Shown piece by piece: positions 1 to 8,538 of a DNA stretch of 64,000 nt; within the stretch, counting starts at the first letter, position 1; every line of letters starts with the position of its first letter. The notes below the pieces were generated by a model. It did not search any database, was not told the origin of the DNA, and saw only the letters and a program-made list of their open reading frames with translations. The DNA is from an uncultured Paracoccaceae bacterium (lineage in GTDB: Bacteria; Pseudomonadota; Alphaproteobacteria; Rhodobacterales; Rhodobacteraceae), in assembly GCA_937916485.1 (NCBI GenBank), contig CALFSV010000119.1, forward strand, positions 1 to 64,000, written 5' to 3'. The position numbers were made by a program, and so were the translations under genes.

Positions 1-122
1 GCCTGCGGTTGATTTCCGGCCGGGGCGCACTGGATGTCCTGATGGGTTACGTGGACAGTCGGCTTCAACCTGTGGGTGATATTGCCCCCGTCGACGAAGA
101 GACTGTCGAGCGGTCACAATAA
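1..122 (+). CDS. C-terminal fragment of an unidentified protein
   Basis: The frame beginning at base 3 is open from the window edge to a TAA at 120-122 and gives about 39 residues, containing LISGRGALDVLMGYVDSRL and ending VERSQ. The other two plus frames are interrupted. It precedes a phosphorelay gene set on the same strand, so it may belong to a signalling operon, but the fragment is too short to place in a family. The start and most of the gene lie outside the window. Confidence is for a coding fragment, not for any function. Confidence 0.45.
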   Translation, partial: LRLISGRGALDVLMGYVDSRLQPVGDIAPVDEETVERSQ

Positions 123-311
123 CAAGAACTGGCGGAGTTTCAGTCGTAAGCCGGGACGATTAGCGGCAACAAAGCTACATTATTTGATTTTCTCGTTCCG
201 TTTGCCATCAAATCGTCAGATTCCGGGCCAATGTAAATTACAACCTGACGGAGAGTTTTTGCTCATCTCCAGCGGGCACCCGCACCCTCTAAGAAGGTAC
301 TGGTCAACAAG

Positions 312-1277
312 ATGAAGATTCTAGCTGTCGACGACGAACCGCTGTTTCTGGATGTGCTTATGCAATTGATGCGTAGCTGCAATTATCATGACGTCCATCG
401 CGCTGGATCAGCGCGTGAGGCGATGGAGATTATTGAGTCCCAGGTCCAGCCATTCGACTGCTTCTTGCTTGATGTGCAGATGGAAGGAATGGACGGTATT
501 CAGCTTTGCCGTCGGATCCGAGCCCTTCCCGAGCATCGGTTGACCCCAATTGTCATGATTACGGCCATGACGGAAAAGGCCTATGTCGATGACGCCTTTC
601 TGGCCGGTGCGAATGACTATGTGACCAAACCGCTTGACCGGACCGAGGTCAAAGTCCGTATGAGCATGGTCAAGTCGATCCTGAGTGAGCGGAACCATGT
701 AAAGCTACTCGCCAAGCAAATTGCGCGGTCAGAAGAGTCGCACTCAGCCGCGCGTACCTTTGATGAGCCGTTGATCCTCGAAGATGCTGAAAGCCTCACT
801 CCCTTTACCACGCTCGAGAACTATCTGCTCAAGCTGGGTAACATGCGGTTATTCACCAGTATGGCCGTCGGCTTTCATATTGAAAACGGGGGCGACATTT
901 ATGACAAGTCGAGCGGCCTTGAATTTATGGACATCATGACCGACGCAGCCAGCGCTATTGCAGATTCGATCAAAGCCGAGAATTACCTACTTTCCTATGC
1001 GGGGAGCGGTGACTTTGTTGCAATTATTCCCCGGCTTTCCAGTTTTTCTGCAACAGTTGCGCAAGAACAGATAGAAGCCGGCCTCGAAGAGTTTCGTGCT
1101 ATATATATGGAAGACGGCCAAGCCCTGCCGCGAATTCGTGTGGGTCGCCCCGCTACGACAGGGCTGCTCGCCTTTGGTGATCCAACCAGAATGATCCAGG
1201 ACGCCATAAGTCGGGGCAGACAAGGGATTCCGAATACGCTACATTCTTCGGAACGTTTAGGTGTTCTTGGGGCATAG
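312..1277 (+). CDS. Response regulator with degenerate GGDEF-like output domain
   Basis: A 321-residue cytoplasmic protein. Residues 1-125 form a CheY-like receiver: acidic pair near D7-D8, phospho-acceptor D54 (FLLDVQM), T84 and K106 (YVTKPLD). A linker follows, then a region (about 165-310) laid out like a GGDEF domain but with SGDFV at about 232-236 where the GG(D/E)EF signature should be. I infer it does not make cyclic-di-GMP and may instead bind nucleotide or act as a protein-interaction output. The last bases overlap the region of the HPt gene start, suggesting translational coupling. The nearby HPt protein, histidine kinase and single receiver suggest a multi-step phosphorelay. Receiver assignment is firm, output function unknown. 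Confidence 0.85.
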   Translation: MKILAVDDEPLFLDVLMQLMRSCNYHDVHRAGSAREAMEIIESQVQPFDCFLLDVQMEGMDGIQLCRRIRALPEHRLTPIVMITAMTEKAYVDDAFLAGANDYVTKPLDRTEVKVRMSMVKSILSERNHVKLLAKQIARSEESHSAARTFDEPLILEDAESLTPFTTLENYLLKLGNMRLFTSMAVGFHIENGGDIYDKSSGLEFMDIMTDAASAIADSIKAENYLLSYAGSGDFVAIIPRLSSFSATVAQEQIEAGLEEFRAIYMEDGQALPRIRVGRPATTGLLAFGDPTRMIQDAISRGRQGIPNTLHSSERLGVLGA

Positions 1278-1281
1278 ATTG

Positions 1282-1641
1282 ATGAATTTGGGGTCGGAAG
1301 ATGCAAAGCCTGATGTTGCAGAGGCAATGGCAGGGCTTAGGTCGCGGTTCATCGACAGTTTGGTCGATCGTATTTTGCATATGGAAGACCTTACCTCAGA
1401 GTTGCGTCGTACCGGGGACTACACGACGGCACTTTACGGTATAAGTGCGTCGGCGCATCGTATCGCCGGTGTGGCCGGAACCCTTGGATTTGGGGCGCTG
1501 GGCAGCAACGCACGAAAGCTGGAAGAAGCGATTACCGACGGATTGGCACAATACGAACCGCGCGAGACGTTCCTTCGCACGCGGACACAGCTGGAAGCCC
1601 TGCTGGACAGCCTTGAAGCTGTTCTGGAAACGGCCCCTTAG
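1282..1641 (+). CDS. HPt (histidine phosphotransfer) domain protein
   Basis: About 119 residues, predicted all-helical. The motif SAHRIAGVAGTLGF around H59 matches the HPt consensus (His, then K/R, Gly-rich, ending LGF), followed by a helix with ARKLEEAI. HPt proteins carry phosphate between receiver domains. A GTG at 1261 would add seven residues and overlap the end of the upstream receiver gene; I prefer ATG 1282 because TTGGGG lies about 10 bases upstream, but both are possible. Likely partner receivers are those encoded just upstream and at 3893-4285. The HPt assignment is by motif only. Confidence 0.75.
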   Translation: MNLGSEDAKPDVAEAMAGLRSRFIDSLVDRILHMEDLTSELRRTGDYTTALYGISASAHRIAGVAGTLGFGALGSNARKLEEAITDGLAQYEPRETFLRTRTQLEALLDSLEAVLETAP

Positions 1642-2102
1642 CTTCCAAGCACTTGCATCCAGTTCAAATTAAGAACGACAGCCGTCGGGTTAAATGCGCA
1701 ACACCGCGCAGTCAGTTGTGGTTTCAAAAGGCCCTGGCGCCAGAACCACAGCCACAGCAGTGTTTGATAAAGGTCGTTGAACGGACCTTCCCGAACTGAC
1801 TGCAAATTTCACCCTACCCTTGATTTCATATGACATACCTTAACGCCTTGGGGCCTTTGATGAATCTCTGGCCACATCGAAAACCGGGGATTTCCGCCAC
1901 AAGCTATGGTTGTTGTCTTTGGGGGCTAGCCAAATCGGTCCAAAGTGTCTTTCTGTTGCCAATAATCAGCAAAATAGAACACGAAAACCCCTCGAAGAGT
2001 GAGATTCCGGACACATTATTGGCGAATTGTTATCCTAGCTTGCGCTGATCAATCTGCCATACGCAGACAAGGCCGTGATCCCGTGTAGTGTTACCAGGGT
2101 GA
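1642..2102. other. Intergenic stretch, no gene recognised
   Basis: These 461 bases between the HPt gene and the histidine kinase gene are visibly more AT-rich than the flanking genes. The one open frame on the plus strand (1830-2048) has no family resemblance and poor codon character, so I do not call it. The kinase promoter probably lies here, but I cannot point to a convincing -35/-10 pair or terminator. Confidence 0.5.
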
Positions 2103-3836
2103 ATGTTGCCAAGAACCGAGTGGATGAAAATGCGTGACCTGAAAACCATCCTTCCAGCTATCGCTCTTTGCTTGGCCGCGATTGCGGCAACGTTTGCTTT
2201 CCTGAATTTTCGTATCTATTGGATGACAGATGCCGAAGTTCATCGGCATCTCCCGGCTGGATTTCTGACCCATCAGGTCCTGTACAGCGTTGGCGCATCG
2301 CTTTGCCTGATCGCAATAAGTTATTCCCTTAGCCGTATCCGGAACGAACAATATGAAGATCTGAAGCACGCCGCGAACGATCGTCACGCTCGCGAGCTCG
2401 ATTTTCACCAGAAGGCCATCAACACACATACAATCGTCAGCGTGATGAGTCCCGATTGCATCTTTCTTGAGGTCAACGAAAACTTCGTCGACGTCTTCGG
2501 TTATTCAAGCAAGGAACTGATTGGCAAGAGCCAGGCGATGCTTTACTCGCACCGACATCTCGATCCTGCATTCCAGGCCATCAACAAAACCGTGGCCGAG
2601 GGCCGGGTCTGGTCCGGCGAAGAAAAGATGCGCAGCAAGTCGGGCGAGATCATCTACGTTCACACCACGGTTATCCCGCAACACAACGATTCCGGGCAGC
2701 ACGTCCGGAACGTCACGATGCGAACTGATGTTACGGCTGCCCGCAAAGCCGAGGCCGACCATTTCCTGACCATGATGCTCGAAGAGCTTCAGGACGAGGT
2801 CTACATTTACGACGCCGAGACGCTGAAGATCACTTATGTCAATCGTAGTGCTCAGGCACGTTGTGGCTGGACGCCCTCGGAGGCCCGCAAGAGCCGTATC
2901 ACGGATACTGCGCCCAACTTTGATGAACGCATGTTCCGGGCCCACGTCGCGCCCCTGATCGCCGAAAAGGTACCAGTCGTGACGATTGAGGCGCTGCATC
3001 CCAAAGGCCCGGTAGAGATTGCAACCCGCCTTATGACTGGTCTGGACGATAAGAAGTTGTTCGTGTCGGTCCTGCGCGACATCTCGTGGCGCAAGCAGGT
3101 CGAGAAGGCGAAGATGGAGTCTGTTTCGGTCGTCAGCCACGAACTGCGAACCCCACTTACCTCGATCAAGGGGTCACTTCGGTTGCTTCAATCGGGCGTG
3201 CTCGGAGAGCTAAATCCCAAAGTCAAATCCATCATCGATATCGCTTCGCGCAATAGCGATCGGCTGCTAATGGTGGTCAACGATATCCTCGATCTCGAGA
3301 AGATCCAGGCCAACAAGATGGATTTTGAGATGGAGCCTCTGGATCTGTGCAGTCTTGTGACCGAGGCGGTCGAGATCAACCAGGGCTTTGCCGATGAACA
3401 TGGTGTGACCTTCCACACCATGCTTCCTGAAGAACCTGCAATGATACGGGGTGACGCTGATCGCTTGATGCAGGTCATGACGAACCTGATGTCGAACGCC
3501 GTCAAGTTTTCTCCCACCGATGGTATCGTGACTCTTACAGTGCGCCAGAACGCTGGTTACTGGCGTGTGTCGATCCGCGACAAAGGGCCGGGGATCCCGG
3601 AAAAGGCCCGTAGCACGCTGTTCAAATCCTTTGCCCAAACCACACCTATAGATGGGCGGAAGCGTGAAGGAACCGGCCTTGGCCTCGTAATTGTAAAAAC
3701 CATTCTCAAGTTTCACAGCAGTGTCATTGATTTCAGAAGCGAAGTCGGCGTTGGAACAGAGTTCTTTTTTGATGTTCCCGCTCATGTTGAGTCAGCCGCC
3801 AAACGGCCTCGGCTCGCAATGGTTAAAGAAAGCTGA
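2103..3836 (+). CDS. Membrane-bound PAS-PAS sensor histidine kinase
   Basis: 577 residues. Two hydrophobic segments (about 15-35 and 55-77) flank a short periplasmic loop. Two PAS-type regions follow, at about 105-215 (NENFVDVFGYSSKELIG is typical) and 225-330. The HisKA motif VVSHELRTPLTS places the phospho-acceptor at H346. The HATPase domain shows the N box NLMSNAVKF, the G1 box DKGPGIPE and the G2 box GTGLGL. It autophosphorylates and presumably feeds the receiver encoded immediately downstream, with which it overlaps or nearly so. ATGs at 2124 and 2130 are alternative starts that keep the first membrane segment. The signal sensed is unknown. Confidence 0.92.
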   Translation: MLPRTEWMKMRDLKTILPAIALCLAAIAATFAFLNFRIYWMTDAEVHRHLPAGFLTHQVLYSVGASLCLIAISYSLSRIRNEQYEDLKHAANDRHARELDFHQKAINTHTIVSVMSPDCIFLEVNENFVDVFGYSSKELIGKSQAMLYSHRHLDPAFQAINKTVAEGRVWSGEEKMRSKSGEIIYVHTTVIPQHNDSGQHVRNVTMRTDVTAARKAEADHFLTMMLEELQDEVYIYDAETLKITYVNRSAQARCGWTPSEARKSRITDTAPNFDERMFRAHVAPLIAEKVPVVTIEALHPKGPVEIATRLMTGLDDKKLFVSVLRDISWRKQVEKAKMESVSVVSHELRTPLTSIKGSLRLLQSGVLGELNPKVKSIIDIASRNSDRLLMVVNDILDLEKIQANKMDFEMEPLDLCSLVTEAVEINQGFADEHGVTFHTMLPEEPAMIRGDADRLMQVMTNLMSNAVKFSPTDGIVTLTVRQNAGYWRVSIRDKGPGIPEKARSTLFKSFAQTTPIDGRKREGTGLGLVIVKTILKFHSSVIDFRSEVGVGTEFFFDVPAHVESAAKRPRLAMVKES

Positions 3837-3892
3837 TGCTTGAAGTTATTCCGCCGACGCCCGAGCAGTCGGCCTCCAATAAGGAGCAGGAC

Positions 3893-4285
3893 ATGTCCCT
3901 TTCCCGAATACTACATGTTGACGACGACGAAGACATCCGGACAATCGTGCAACTGGCCCTCGAAGTGGTCGGAAGCTTTGACGTCATGCAGTTCAGCAAT
4001 GGCCACGAGGCGGTCGCGGCGGCCCAAGGCTTTGCGCCGCAGCTTTTGCTGCTTGACGTCATGATGCCCGAGATGTCCGGTCTCGACGTCTGGAAATCCA
4101 TCATCGCCATGCCTGGACTTTCCCATGTTCCGGCTATCTTCGTTACTGCCAAGGCAGAAGACGAATTTTCGCGAGGCCTTGTCTCCGACGGCGCTTTGGC
4201 AGTGATCACCAAACCATTTGATCCTATGACCCTTGCCCAGGACGTTAACGACATCTGGGAACGGGCCATGCGCAAAGCGGGCTAA
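3893..4285 (+). CDS. Single-domain response regulator (CheY-like)
   Basis: 130 residues, only a receiver: acidic residues D10-D12, phospho-acceptor D55 (LLLLDVMMPEM), T85 and K107 (VITKPFD). With no output domain, it probably relays phosphate or acts by protein contact. An ATG at 3836 overlaps the kinase stop codon, but the ATG at 3893 has a clear AAGGAG 6 bases upstream and gives the usual receiver N terminus, so I chose it. It is co-directional with the kinase and is its probable cognate partner. A hairpin followed by T residues about 120 bases downstream probably ends the transcript. Confidence 0.9.
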   Translation: MSLSRILHVDDDEDIRTIVQLALEVVGSFDVMQFSNGHEAVAAAQGFAPQLLLLDVMMPEMSGLDVWKSIIAMPGLSHVPAIFVTAKAEDEFSRGLVSDGALAVITKPFDPMTLAQDVNDIWERAMRKAG

Positions 4286-4405
4286 GGGGCAACCTTACTG
4301 CATACCAAACAGTCGCTTGCGCCGATCGATGATGCCCTTTTCAAGACAGCCGTGACCGAGCGGGGTCAAGGGCATTCCGATACCTACGAATTGGGCTGAC
4401 GAAAG

Positions 4406-4443
4406 GTCCCGCCCCTCCCTTAACAGAGAGGGGCGAGACTTTT
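4406..4443 (+). terminator. Rho-independent terminator after the signalling genes
   Basis: CGCCCCTC (4410-4417) pairs perfectly with GAGGGGCG (4428-4435) around a 10-base loop. After one mismatch, GTC/GAC extends the stem, and TTTT follows at 4440-4443. It lies between the last receiver gene and the exopolysaccharide module. Confidence 0.7.
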
Positions 4444-4648
4444 CGTCGTTGGCTATGCCGCGATTCCCGGCAAGCCATTGTTCTAAATATCAATTTATCT
4501 CAAATTGTCGCCGTTTACCAAAAATTAAGGCTGAGCAGAGAATCTGCAAAGGAGGCCATGGCTGAAATCGGTGGATCTGGTTCTTCCTTGGACTTCGTAC
4601 ATTGACTTCAAGTGTCTCAGGTTGCCGTGTTCCGAAAGTAGTCCAGTT

Positions 4649-5341
4649 ATGAGTGATGTCGCGCCAGTTCCAGTTCTGCCCATCGCAAACGAGGGTCGCA
4701 TTCTTCGCACCACGCAGGACAACGGGCCTGCCTTTCTGGCCGGGACGGCAAAGCGTCTGGTGGATATTGCACTAGCCCTCTTTCTAGCACCCATCCTGCT
4801 CCCGTCGATAGCGACGCTGTGGTGCCTGGCCCGTCTCGATGGCGGGCCGGGATTCTACGGTCATGTTCGTGTTGGTCGGGGCGGCCGGATATTCAAATGC
4901 TGGAAGGTCAGGTCGATGGTTCCGGACGCAGACGTGCGGCTTGCCGATCACCTTGCCGCAGATCTCGAAGCCGCGGCCGAGTGGGCCCGTAACGAAAAGC
5001 TGACGTTTGACCCCCGGATCACCCGATTTGGGCATTTCATCAGGATAACCAGCCTGGATGAGCTTCCCCAGATTTGGAATGTTCTTAAAGGAGAAATGAG
5101 CCTTGTTGGCCCCCGTCCTATCACAGCGGCCGAGCTAGGACGCTATGGGCCGAACGCCGATGCCTACCTTGACCTGAGGCCGGGGATAACGGGCCTTTGG
5201 CAAGTGTCTGGTCGAAACGAAACGACCTACGAGGAACGGGTTACATTGGACGTACATTACCAGCGCTCGGCCAGCCTCGTTATGGATGCCCGAATCCTCG
5301 CCCGGACCGCTTTGGCAGTCCTTAGAGGGACGGGTCGATGA
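4649..5341 (+). CDS. Undecaprenyl-phosphate sugar phosphotransferase (ExoY/WcaJ type)
   Basis: About 230 residues from ATG 4649. It would start exopolysaccharide repeat units by moving a sugar 1-phosphate from a UDP-sugar to undecaprenyl phosphate at the inner membrane. Near the N terminus, AKRLVDIALALFLAPILL is the family's membrane hairpin. It is followed by the conserved FKCWKVRSMV, TSLDELPQIWNVLKGEMSLVG, GPRP and RPGITGLWQVSGRN blocks. An in-frame GTG at 4571 is a longer alternative; AAAGGAGG at 4548-4555 is badly spaced for both. It opens a module with a small secreted protein, YjbH and YjbF, the usual company of this transferase. The sugar cannot be told from sequence. Confidence 0.9.
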   Translation: MSDVAPVPVLPIANEGRILRTTQDNGPAFLAGTAKRLVDIALALFLAPILLPSIATLWCLARLDGGPGFYGHVRVGRGGRIFKCWKVRSMVPDADVRLADHLAADLEAAAEWARNEKLTFDPRITRFGHFIRITSLDELPQIWNVLKGEMSLVGPRPITAAELGRYGPNADAYLDLRPGITGLWQVSGRNETTYEERVTLDVHYQRSASLVMDARILARTALAVLRGTGR

Positions 5342-5403
5342 GACTGCTCAAATACACTCTCCACCAGAACGCTAAACCGCAAGCCAAGTACGGAGACTTA
5401 CGC

Positions 5404-5676
5404 ATGAAACTGATAACGTGGTTCCTTTTAGCGGCCCTTTCTGTGGGAACGTCCAACGCAATCGCCCAGGGCGTTGAGCCGCCGGCCGCCCCGCCATCGC
5501 AACTGCCTGTCCCGGTGCAAGGTTTGGAAAGCATCCTCTTGCCTCCCCCGAATCCCCTGTTTGCCGGCGCATTGAACCTTGGACCGCTACTAGTCCCGGC
5601 TGCGACGTTTCTTGGTGTGACCCAGATCATCCAGCTGACGCGGGACACTGCGGCCACGGTAAACACGCCAAACTAG
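5404..5676 (+). CDS. Small secreted protein of the exopolysaccharide module
   Basis: About 90 residues. The first 22 or so (MKLITWFLLAALSVGTSNA...) are a signal peptide with likely cleavage after an Ala. The mature part is rich in Pro and hydrophobic residues and ends ATVNTPN. ATG 5404 has GGAG upstream and puts the signal peptide at the N terminus. The upstream ATG at 5338 overlaps the sugar-transferase stop but would bury the signal, so I reject it. By position it resembles YjbE of the E. coli yjbEFGH operon, but I cannot show sequence homology. Probably exported and related to polysaccharide secretion; function unknown. Confidence 0.7.
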   Translation: MKLITWFLLAALSVGTSNAIAQGVEPPAAPPSQLPVPVQGLESILLPPPNPLFAGALNLGPLLVPAATFLGVTQIIQLTRDTAATVNTPN

Positions 5677-5717
5677 GTGGAATAGAGCCGGAATGGAGCA
5701 TGCGCAGTCGCTGCTGT

Positions 5718-6239
5718 CTAACAGGCCGCGATGCCTAGCCGGATCAGCTCTGAACCCTTAATGCGGTATAACCCGTTCGCCTTAAAGCGGCCGGTTTCCA
5801 TATACCAAGTCCTCAGCGGCGGGGGATAATGAGCGGCAATAATGCCTGAGAGTTCGTCAAAATCCTCCGGGCTGAGCTGTCGGTTCATTGCCCATGGTCC
5901 ATGAAACCCGAAAGTGACGTGTGGTGTCGTACAGATGTTTGTCAGCCCCAGATACAAGGTACAGGTCGAATAGCAGGCGCCGCCATCTATGCGAACGGAC
6001 TGCCCAGCAGCCTCGATCCTGCTTAGTTCAACCAGGCGCCGCCAGATGAAGCCTCCCATATCATTTCGCACCACAATTTCCCCACCGGTCGTCTCGGCGC
6101 TGCTGATCGTCGGTGACAGCGGCGTCAGGGCAAAGGCCAGCACGCCGGTCGCCAACAAGTGTCTAAGTTTGCGCCCCAAGCGCCTGATTAGGCGAAACGA
6201 CACCGGTCGCCGCAGTGCGCCAGGTCTGCTTTTGTTCAT
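5718..6239 (-). CDS. Secreted protein of the Clp-protease-like (COG3904) type
   Basis: About 173 residues from ATG 6239, which has GGGGTG about 8 bases upstream (an ATG at 6257 would add six residues). A basic N terminus and hydrophobic segment (HLLATGVLAFALTPLS) form a signal peptide. The mature part has GGEIVVRNDMGG...VRIDGGACYSTCTLYLGL, resembling periplasmic proteins of the ClpP/crotonase fold in which Ser-x-Cys or Tyr-Ser-Thr-Cys follows a small-residue loop. Protease activity is unproven. It lies between two exopolysaccharide genes on the opposite strand, and its 5' end is divergent from yjbH, so promoters for both probably lie between 6240 and 6460. Confidence 0.7.
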   Translation of the reverse strand: MNKSRPGALRRPVSFRLIRRLGRKLRHLLATGVLAFALTPLSPTISSAETTGGEIVVRNDMGGFIWRRLVELSRIEAAGQSVRIDGGACYSTCTLYLGLTNICTTPHVTFGFHGPWAMNRQLSPEDFDELSGIIAAHYPPPLRTWYMETGRFKANGLYRIKGSELIRLGIAAC

Positions 6240-6459
6240 GATCACACCCCAATCCATGCGGATCGGGCGTTACCCCAACCACGCCCCAAAGATCCCCCAC
6301 CGGACCAAGGTGCCAAACAGGGGTAACTGGCTCGTTAATGGCCGGTCTTCCGTCGCTGGTAACTCTTTAAGATTTGCGCACAAACTTGGGGTTTTTCTTC
6401 AGGGGATCGGTCGCTGCGAAACGAACAATGATCGGACACAGGGCGGCACGCGTGGCTTC

Positions 6460-8538
6460 TTGAAAGTCTTTGGGCCGCTTTTCGCTTCGGCAATATTGCC
6501 CTTCTTGCTGGCGCTGGGCGCTCCGGTTCGGGGTGAGGGTCTATCGATCTACGGAACACCCGGTCTGATCGATATGCCGGGTGCTGCGGCGATGCCGGAT
6601 GGGCAGTTTGCCCTGACAACAAGCGGTTTTGGTGCGACGCTGCGCAACACTCTCAGCTTTCAGATCATGCCGGGCGTCCTGGGCACGTTTCGCTATTCGG
6701 TGATCGACGAATTCCTCGGCGAGGGCTCTACCCTTTATGATCGCAGTTTTGACCTCCACTTTACGCTACTACAGGAAACCGCGACCCGGCCAGGGTTGTC
6801 CTTTGGGCTGCGCGATTTTGGCGGCACCGGGGTCTACAGCAGCGAATATCTGGTGGTGTCAAAGGCGATATTGCCAGGCTTTCGCGTCACGGCCGGACTC
6901 GGTTGGGGCCGGCTGGGTGAGCGAAACGGCTTTCGAAACCCGTTTGCACAGGTGTCAGAGGCCTTTGAAAACAGACGGATCGCGTCCGCAGGCGGGATCG
7001 CAACGACGGGCCGCCTTGATCCCGACGTCTGGCTGAGAGGTGACGTGGCGTTGTTCGGAGGCGTGGATTGGCAGGTCACCGAAGGTCTGTCGCTTGTGGC
7101 CGAATACTCGAGCGATCCGTACTCGGGCGAGACCGAGAGAGGTTTGATCGACCAAAAGTCGCCTTTGAATTTCGGTCTGCGCTATGCCTTTTCAAATGGG
7201 ATCACACTTGGTGCCTATTCGCTTTATGGATCCGAAGTTGGGGCGGCCCTGTCCTTTGTGCTGGATCCCAAGACACCCGCCGCACCGGGGGGGGTGGAAA
7301 CAGCGCCCGCCCCGCTAATACCACGTGATGCCCTGCCGGCACACGGGCCGGTTAACAACCTTAGACGGACCATAGAGGCAGGTCTGGCCGACCAGGGCCT
7401 CATTCTGCGCGGGCTGGTCGTCGAGGGGTCGCAGATCGGCATTTCGGTAGAGAACAACACCTGGCCGGAACCTGCCCAGGCCGTTGGCCGGGCAGCGCGC
7501 GTCCTGTCAAACACTTCACCCGCCGAAGTGACGGACTTTGCCGTGACCTTTGTCGCCAATGGTGTCCCGCTTTCAACGGTCAGCTTGAAGCGTGAGGATC
7601 TGGAGGCCCTCGAACACGATATTGACGGCGCCTGGCGGTCCCGTGCGCGGGCGGGGATCGAGGATGACACCATCGTTTCGCCAGTCTCGCTCGGCCCCCG
7701 ATTTAGCTATGGGTTGGGCCCCTATGTCGATTTCAGCTTTTTCGACCCGGATAGCCCCGTGCGGGCGGATGCAGGGCTTCAGCTCTTGGCCAGTTACAGC
7801 CCATCCCCGGGATTTGTCGTGACGGGCCGGGTCAGTCAGCCCCTTGTCGGCAACGTTGGCGACGCCATTCGCGTGTCCGACTCGGTTCTGCCGCATGTGC
7901 GGTCCGATGCTGCGCGCTATTCGGGTGGATCGGGTATCGAGCTGAACGAATTGACCGCAGCCCAGTTTTTTCGCCCAGGACGGAACCTGTTTGGCCGCGC
8001 CACCCTTGGTTACCTGGAGCCGATGTTCGCAGGTGTTTCGGGCGAGATGCTTTGGCGGCCGTTGGACAGTCGTTTCGCCCTTGGGGCTGACCTCAACTAT
8101 GTCTGGCAAAGGGATTTTGACCAGGGCTTTGGCTTTCAGGACTATAGCGTGCTGACCGGTCATGTCTCGGCTTATCGGACACTTGCCAACGGGTTCGAAG
8201 GGCAGGTCGATGTCGGTCGATACCTTGCCGGTGATTATGGGGCGACCTTCCGGCTCGACCGTCGCTTTGGTAACGGATTTCGGGTCGGCGCTTTCTTTAC
8301 CTTAACCGATGTGTCGTTCGAAGAGTTTGGCGAAGGCTCTTTCGACAAGGGCATCGTGGTCGAGGTCCCGCTGTCGTGGCTGTATGGCACCGCAAGGCGG
8401 GACAGCGTGACCCAGGTCATCCGGCCGGTTCTGCGAGACGGCGGTGCGCAACTATTGGTGTCGGATCGGCTGTATGGAATGACGCGGGACTATCGATCCC
8501 GGGACATGGCCGATGGTTGGGGGAAGTTCTGGCGATGA
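6460..8538 (+). CDS. yjbH: YjbH-family outer-membrane polysaccharide protein
   Basis: About 692 residues from a TTG at 6460, close to the length I know for E. coli YjbH. This start gives a clean signal peptide (MKVFGPLFASAILPFLLALG, then APVRGEG); the frame stays open upstream, and no in-frame ATG lies between the antisense gene and the mature sequence. The mature N terminus (SIYGTPGLIDMPGAAAMPDGQ) is typical of the YjbH domain. The C-terminal half has alternating aromatic and hydrophobic strands, as in outer-membrane beta barrels, and ends WGKFWR. It overlaps the yjbF start by ATGA. The family is tied to exopolysaccharide production or secretion. The start is the least certain part; no strong ribosome site is visible. 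Confidence 0.87.
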   Translation: MKVFGPLFASAILPFLLALGAPVRGEGLSIYGTPGLIDMPGAAAMPDGQFALTTSGFGATLRNTLSFQIMPGVLGTFRYSVIDEFLGEGSTLYDRSFDLHFTLLQETATRPGLSFGLRDFGGTGVYSSEYLVVSKAILPGFRVTAGLGWGRLGERNGFRNPFAQVSEAFENRRIASAGGIATTGRLDPDVWLRGDVALFGGVDWQVTEGLSLVAEYSSDPYSGETERGLIDQKSPLNFGLRYAFSNGITLGAYSLYGSEVGAALSFVLDPKTPAAPGGVETAPAPLIPRDALPAHGPVNNLRRTIEAGLADQGLILRGLVVEGSQIGISVENNTWPEPAQAVGRAARVLSNTSPAEVTDFAVTFVANGVPLSTVSLKREDLEALEHDIDGAWRSRARAGIEDDTIVSPVSLGPRFSYGLGPYVDFSFFDPDSPVRADAGLQLLASYSPSPGFVVTGRVSQPLVGNVGDAIRVSDSVLPHVRSDAARYSGGSGIELNELTAAQFFRPGRNLFGRATLGYLEPMFAGVSGEMLWRPLDSRFALGADLNYVWQRDFDQGFGFQDYSVLTGHVSAYRTLANGFEGQVDVGRYLAGDYGATFRLDRRFGNGFRVGAFFTLTDVSFEEFGEGSFDKGIVVEVPLSWLYGTARRDSVTQVIRPVLRDGGAQLLVSDRLYGMTRDYRSRDMADGWGKFWR

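Noticed and set aside
1830..2048. Open frame of 72 codons before the histidine kinase gene
   Set aside because: AT-rich intergenic character, no family resemblance and no ribosome site.
5989..6459. N-terminal extension of the YjbH frame up to the ATG at 5989
   Set aside because: It would overlap most of the minus-strand secreted-protein gene, and the signal peptide appears only after the TTG at 6460.
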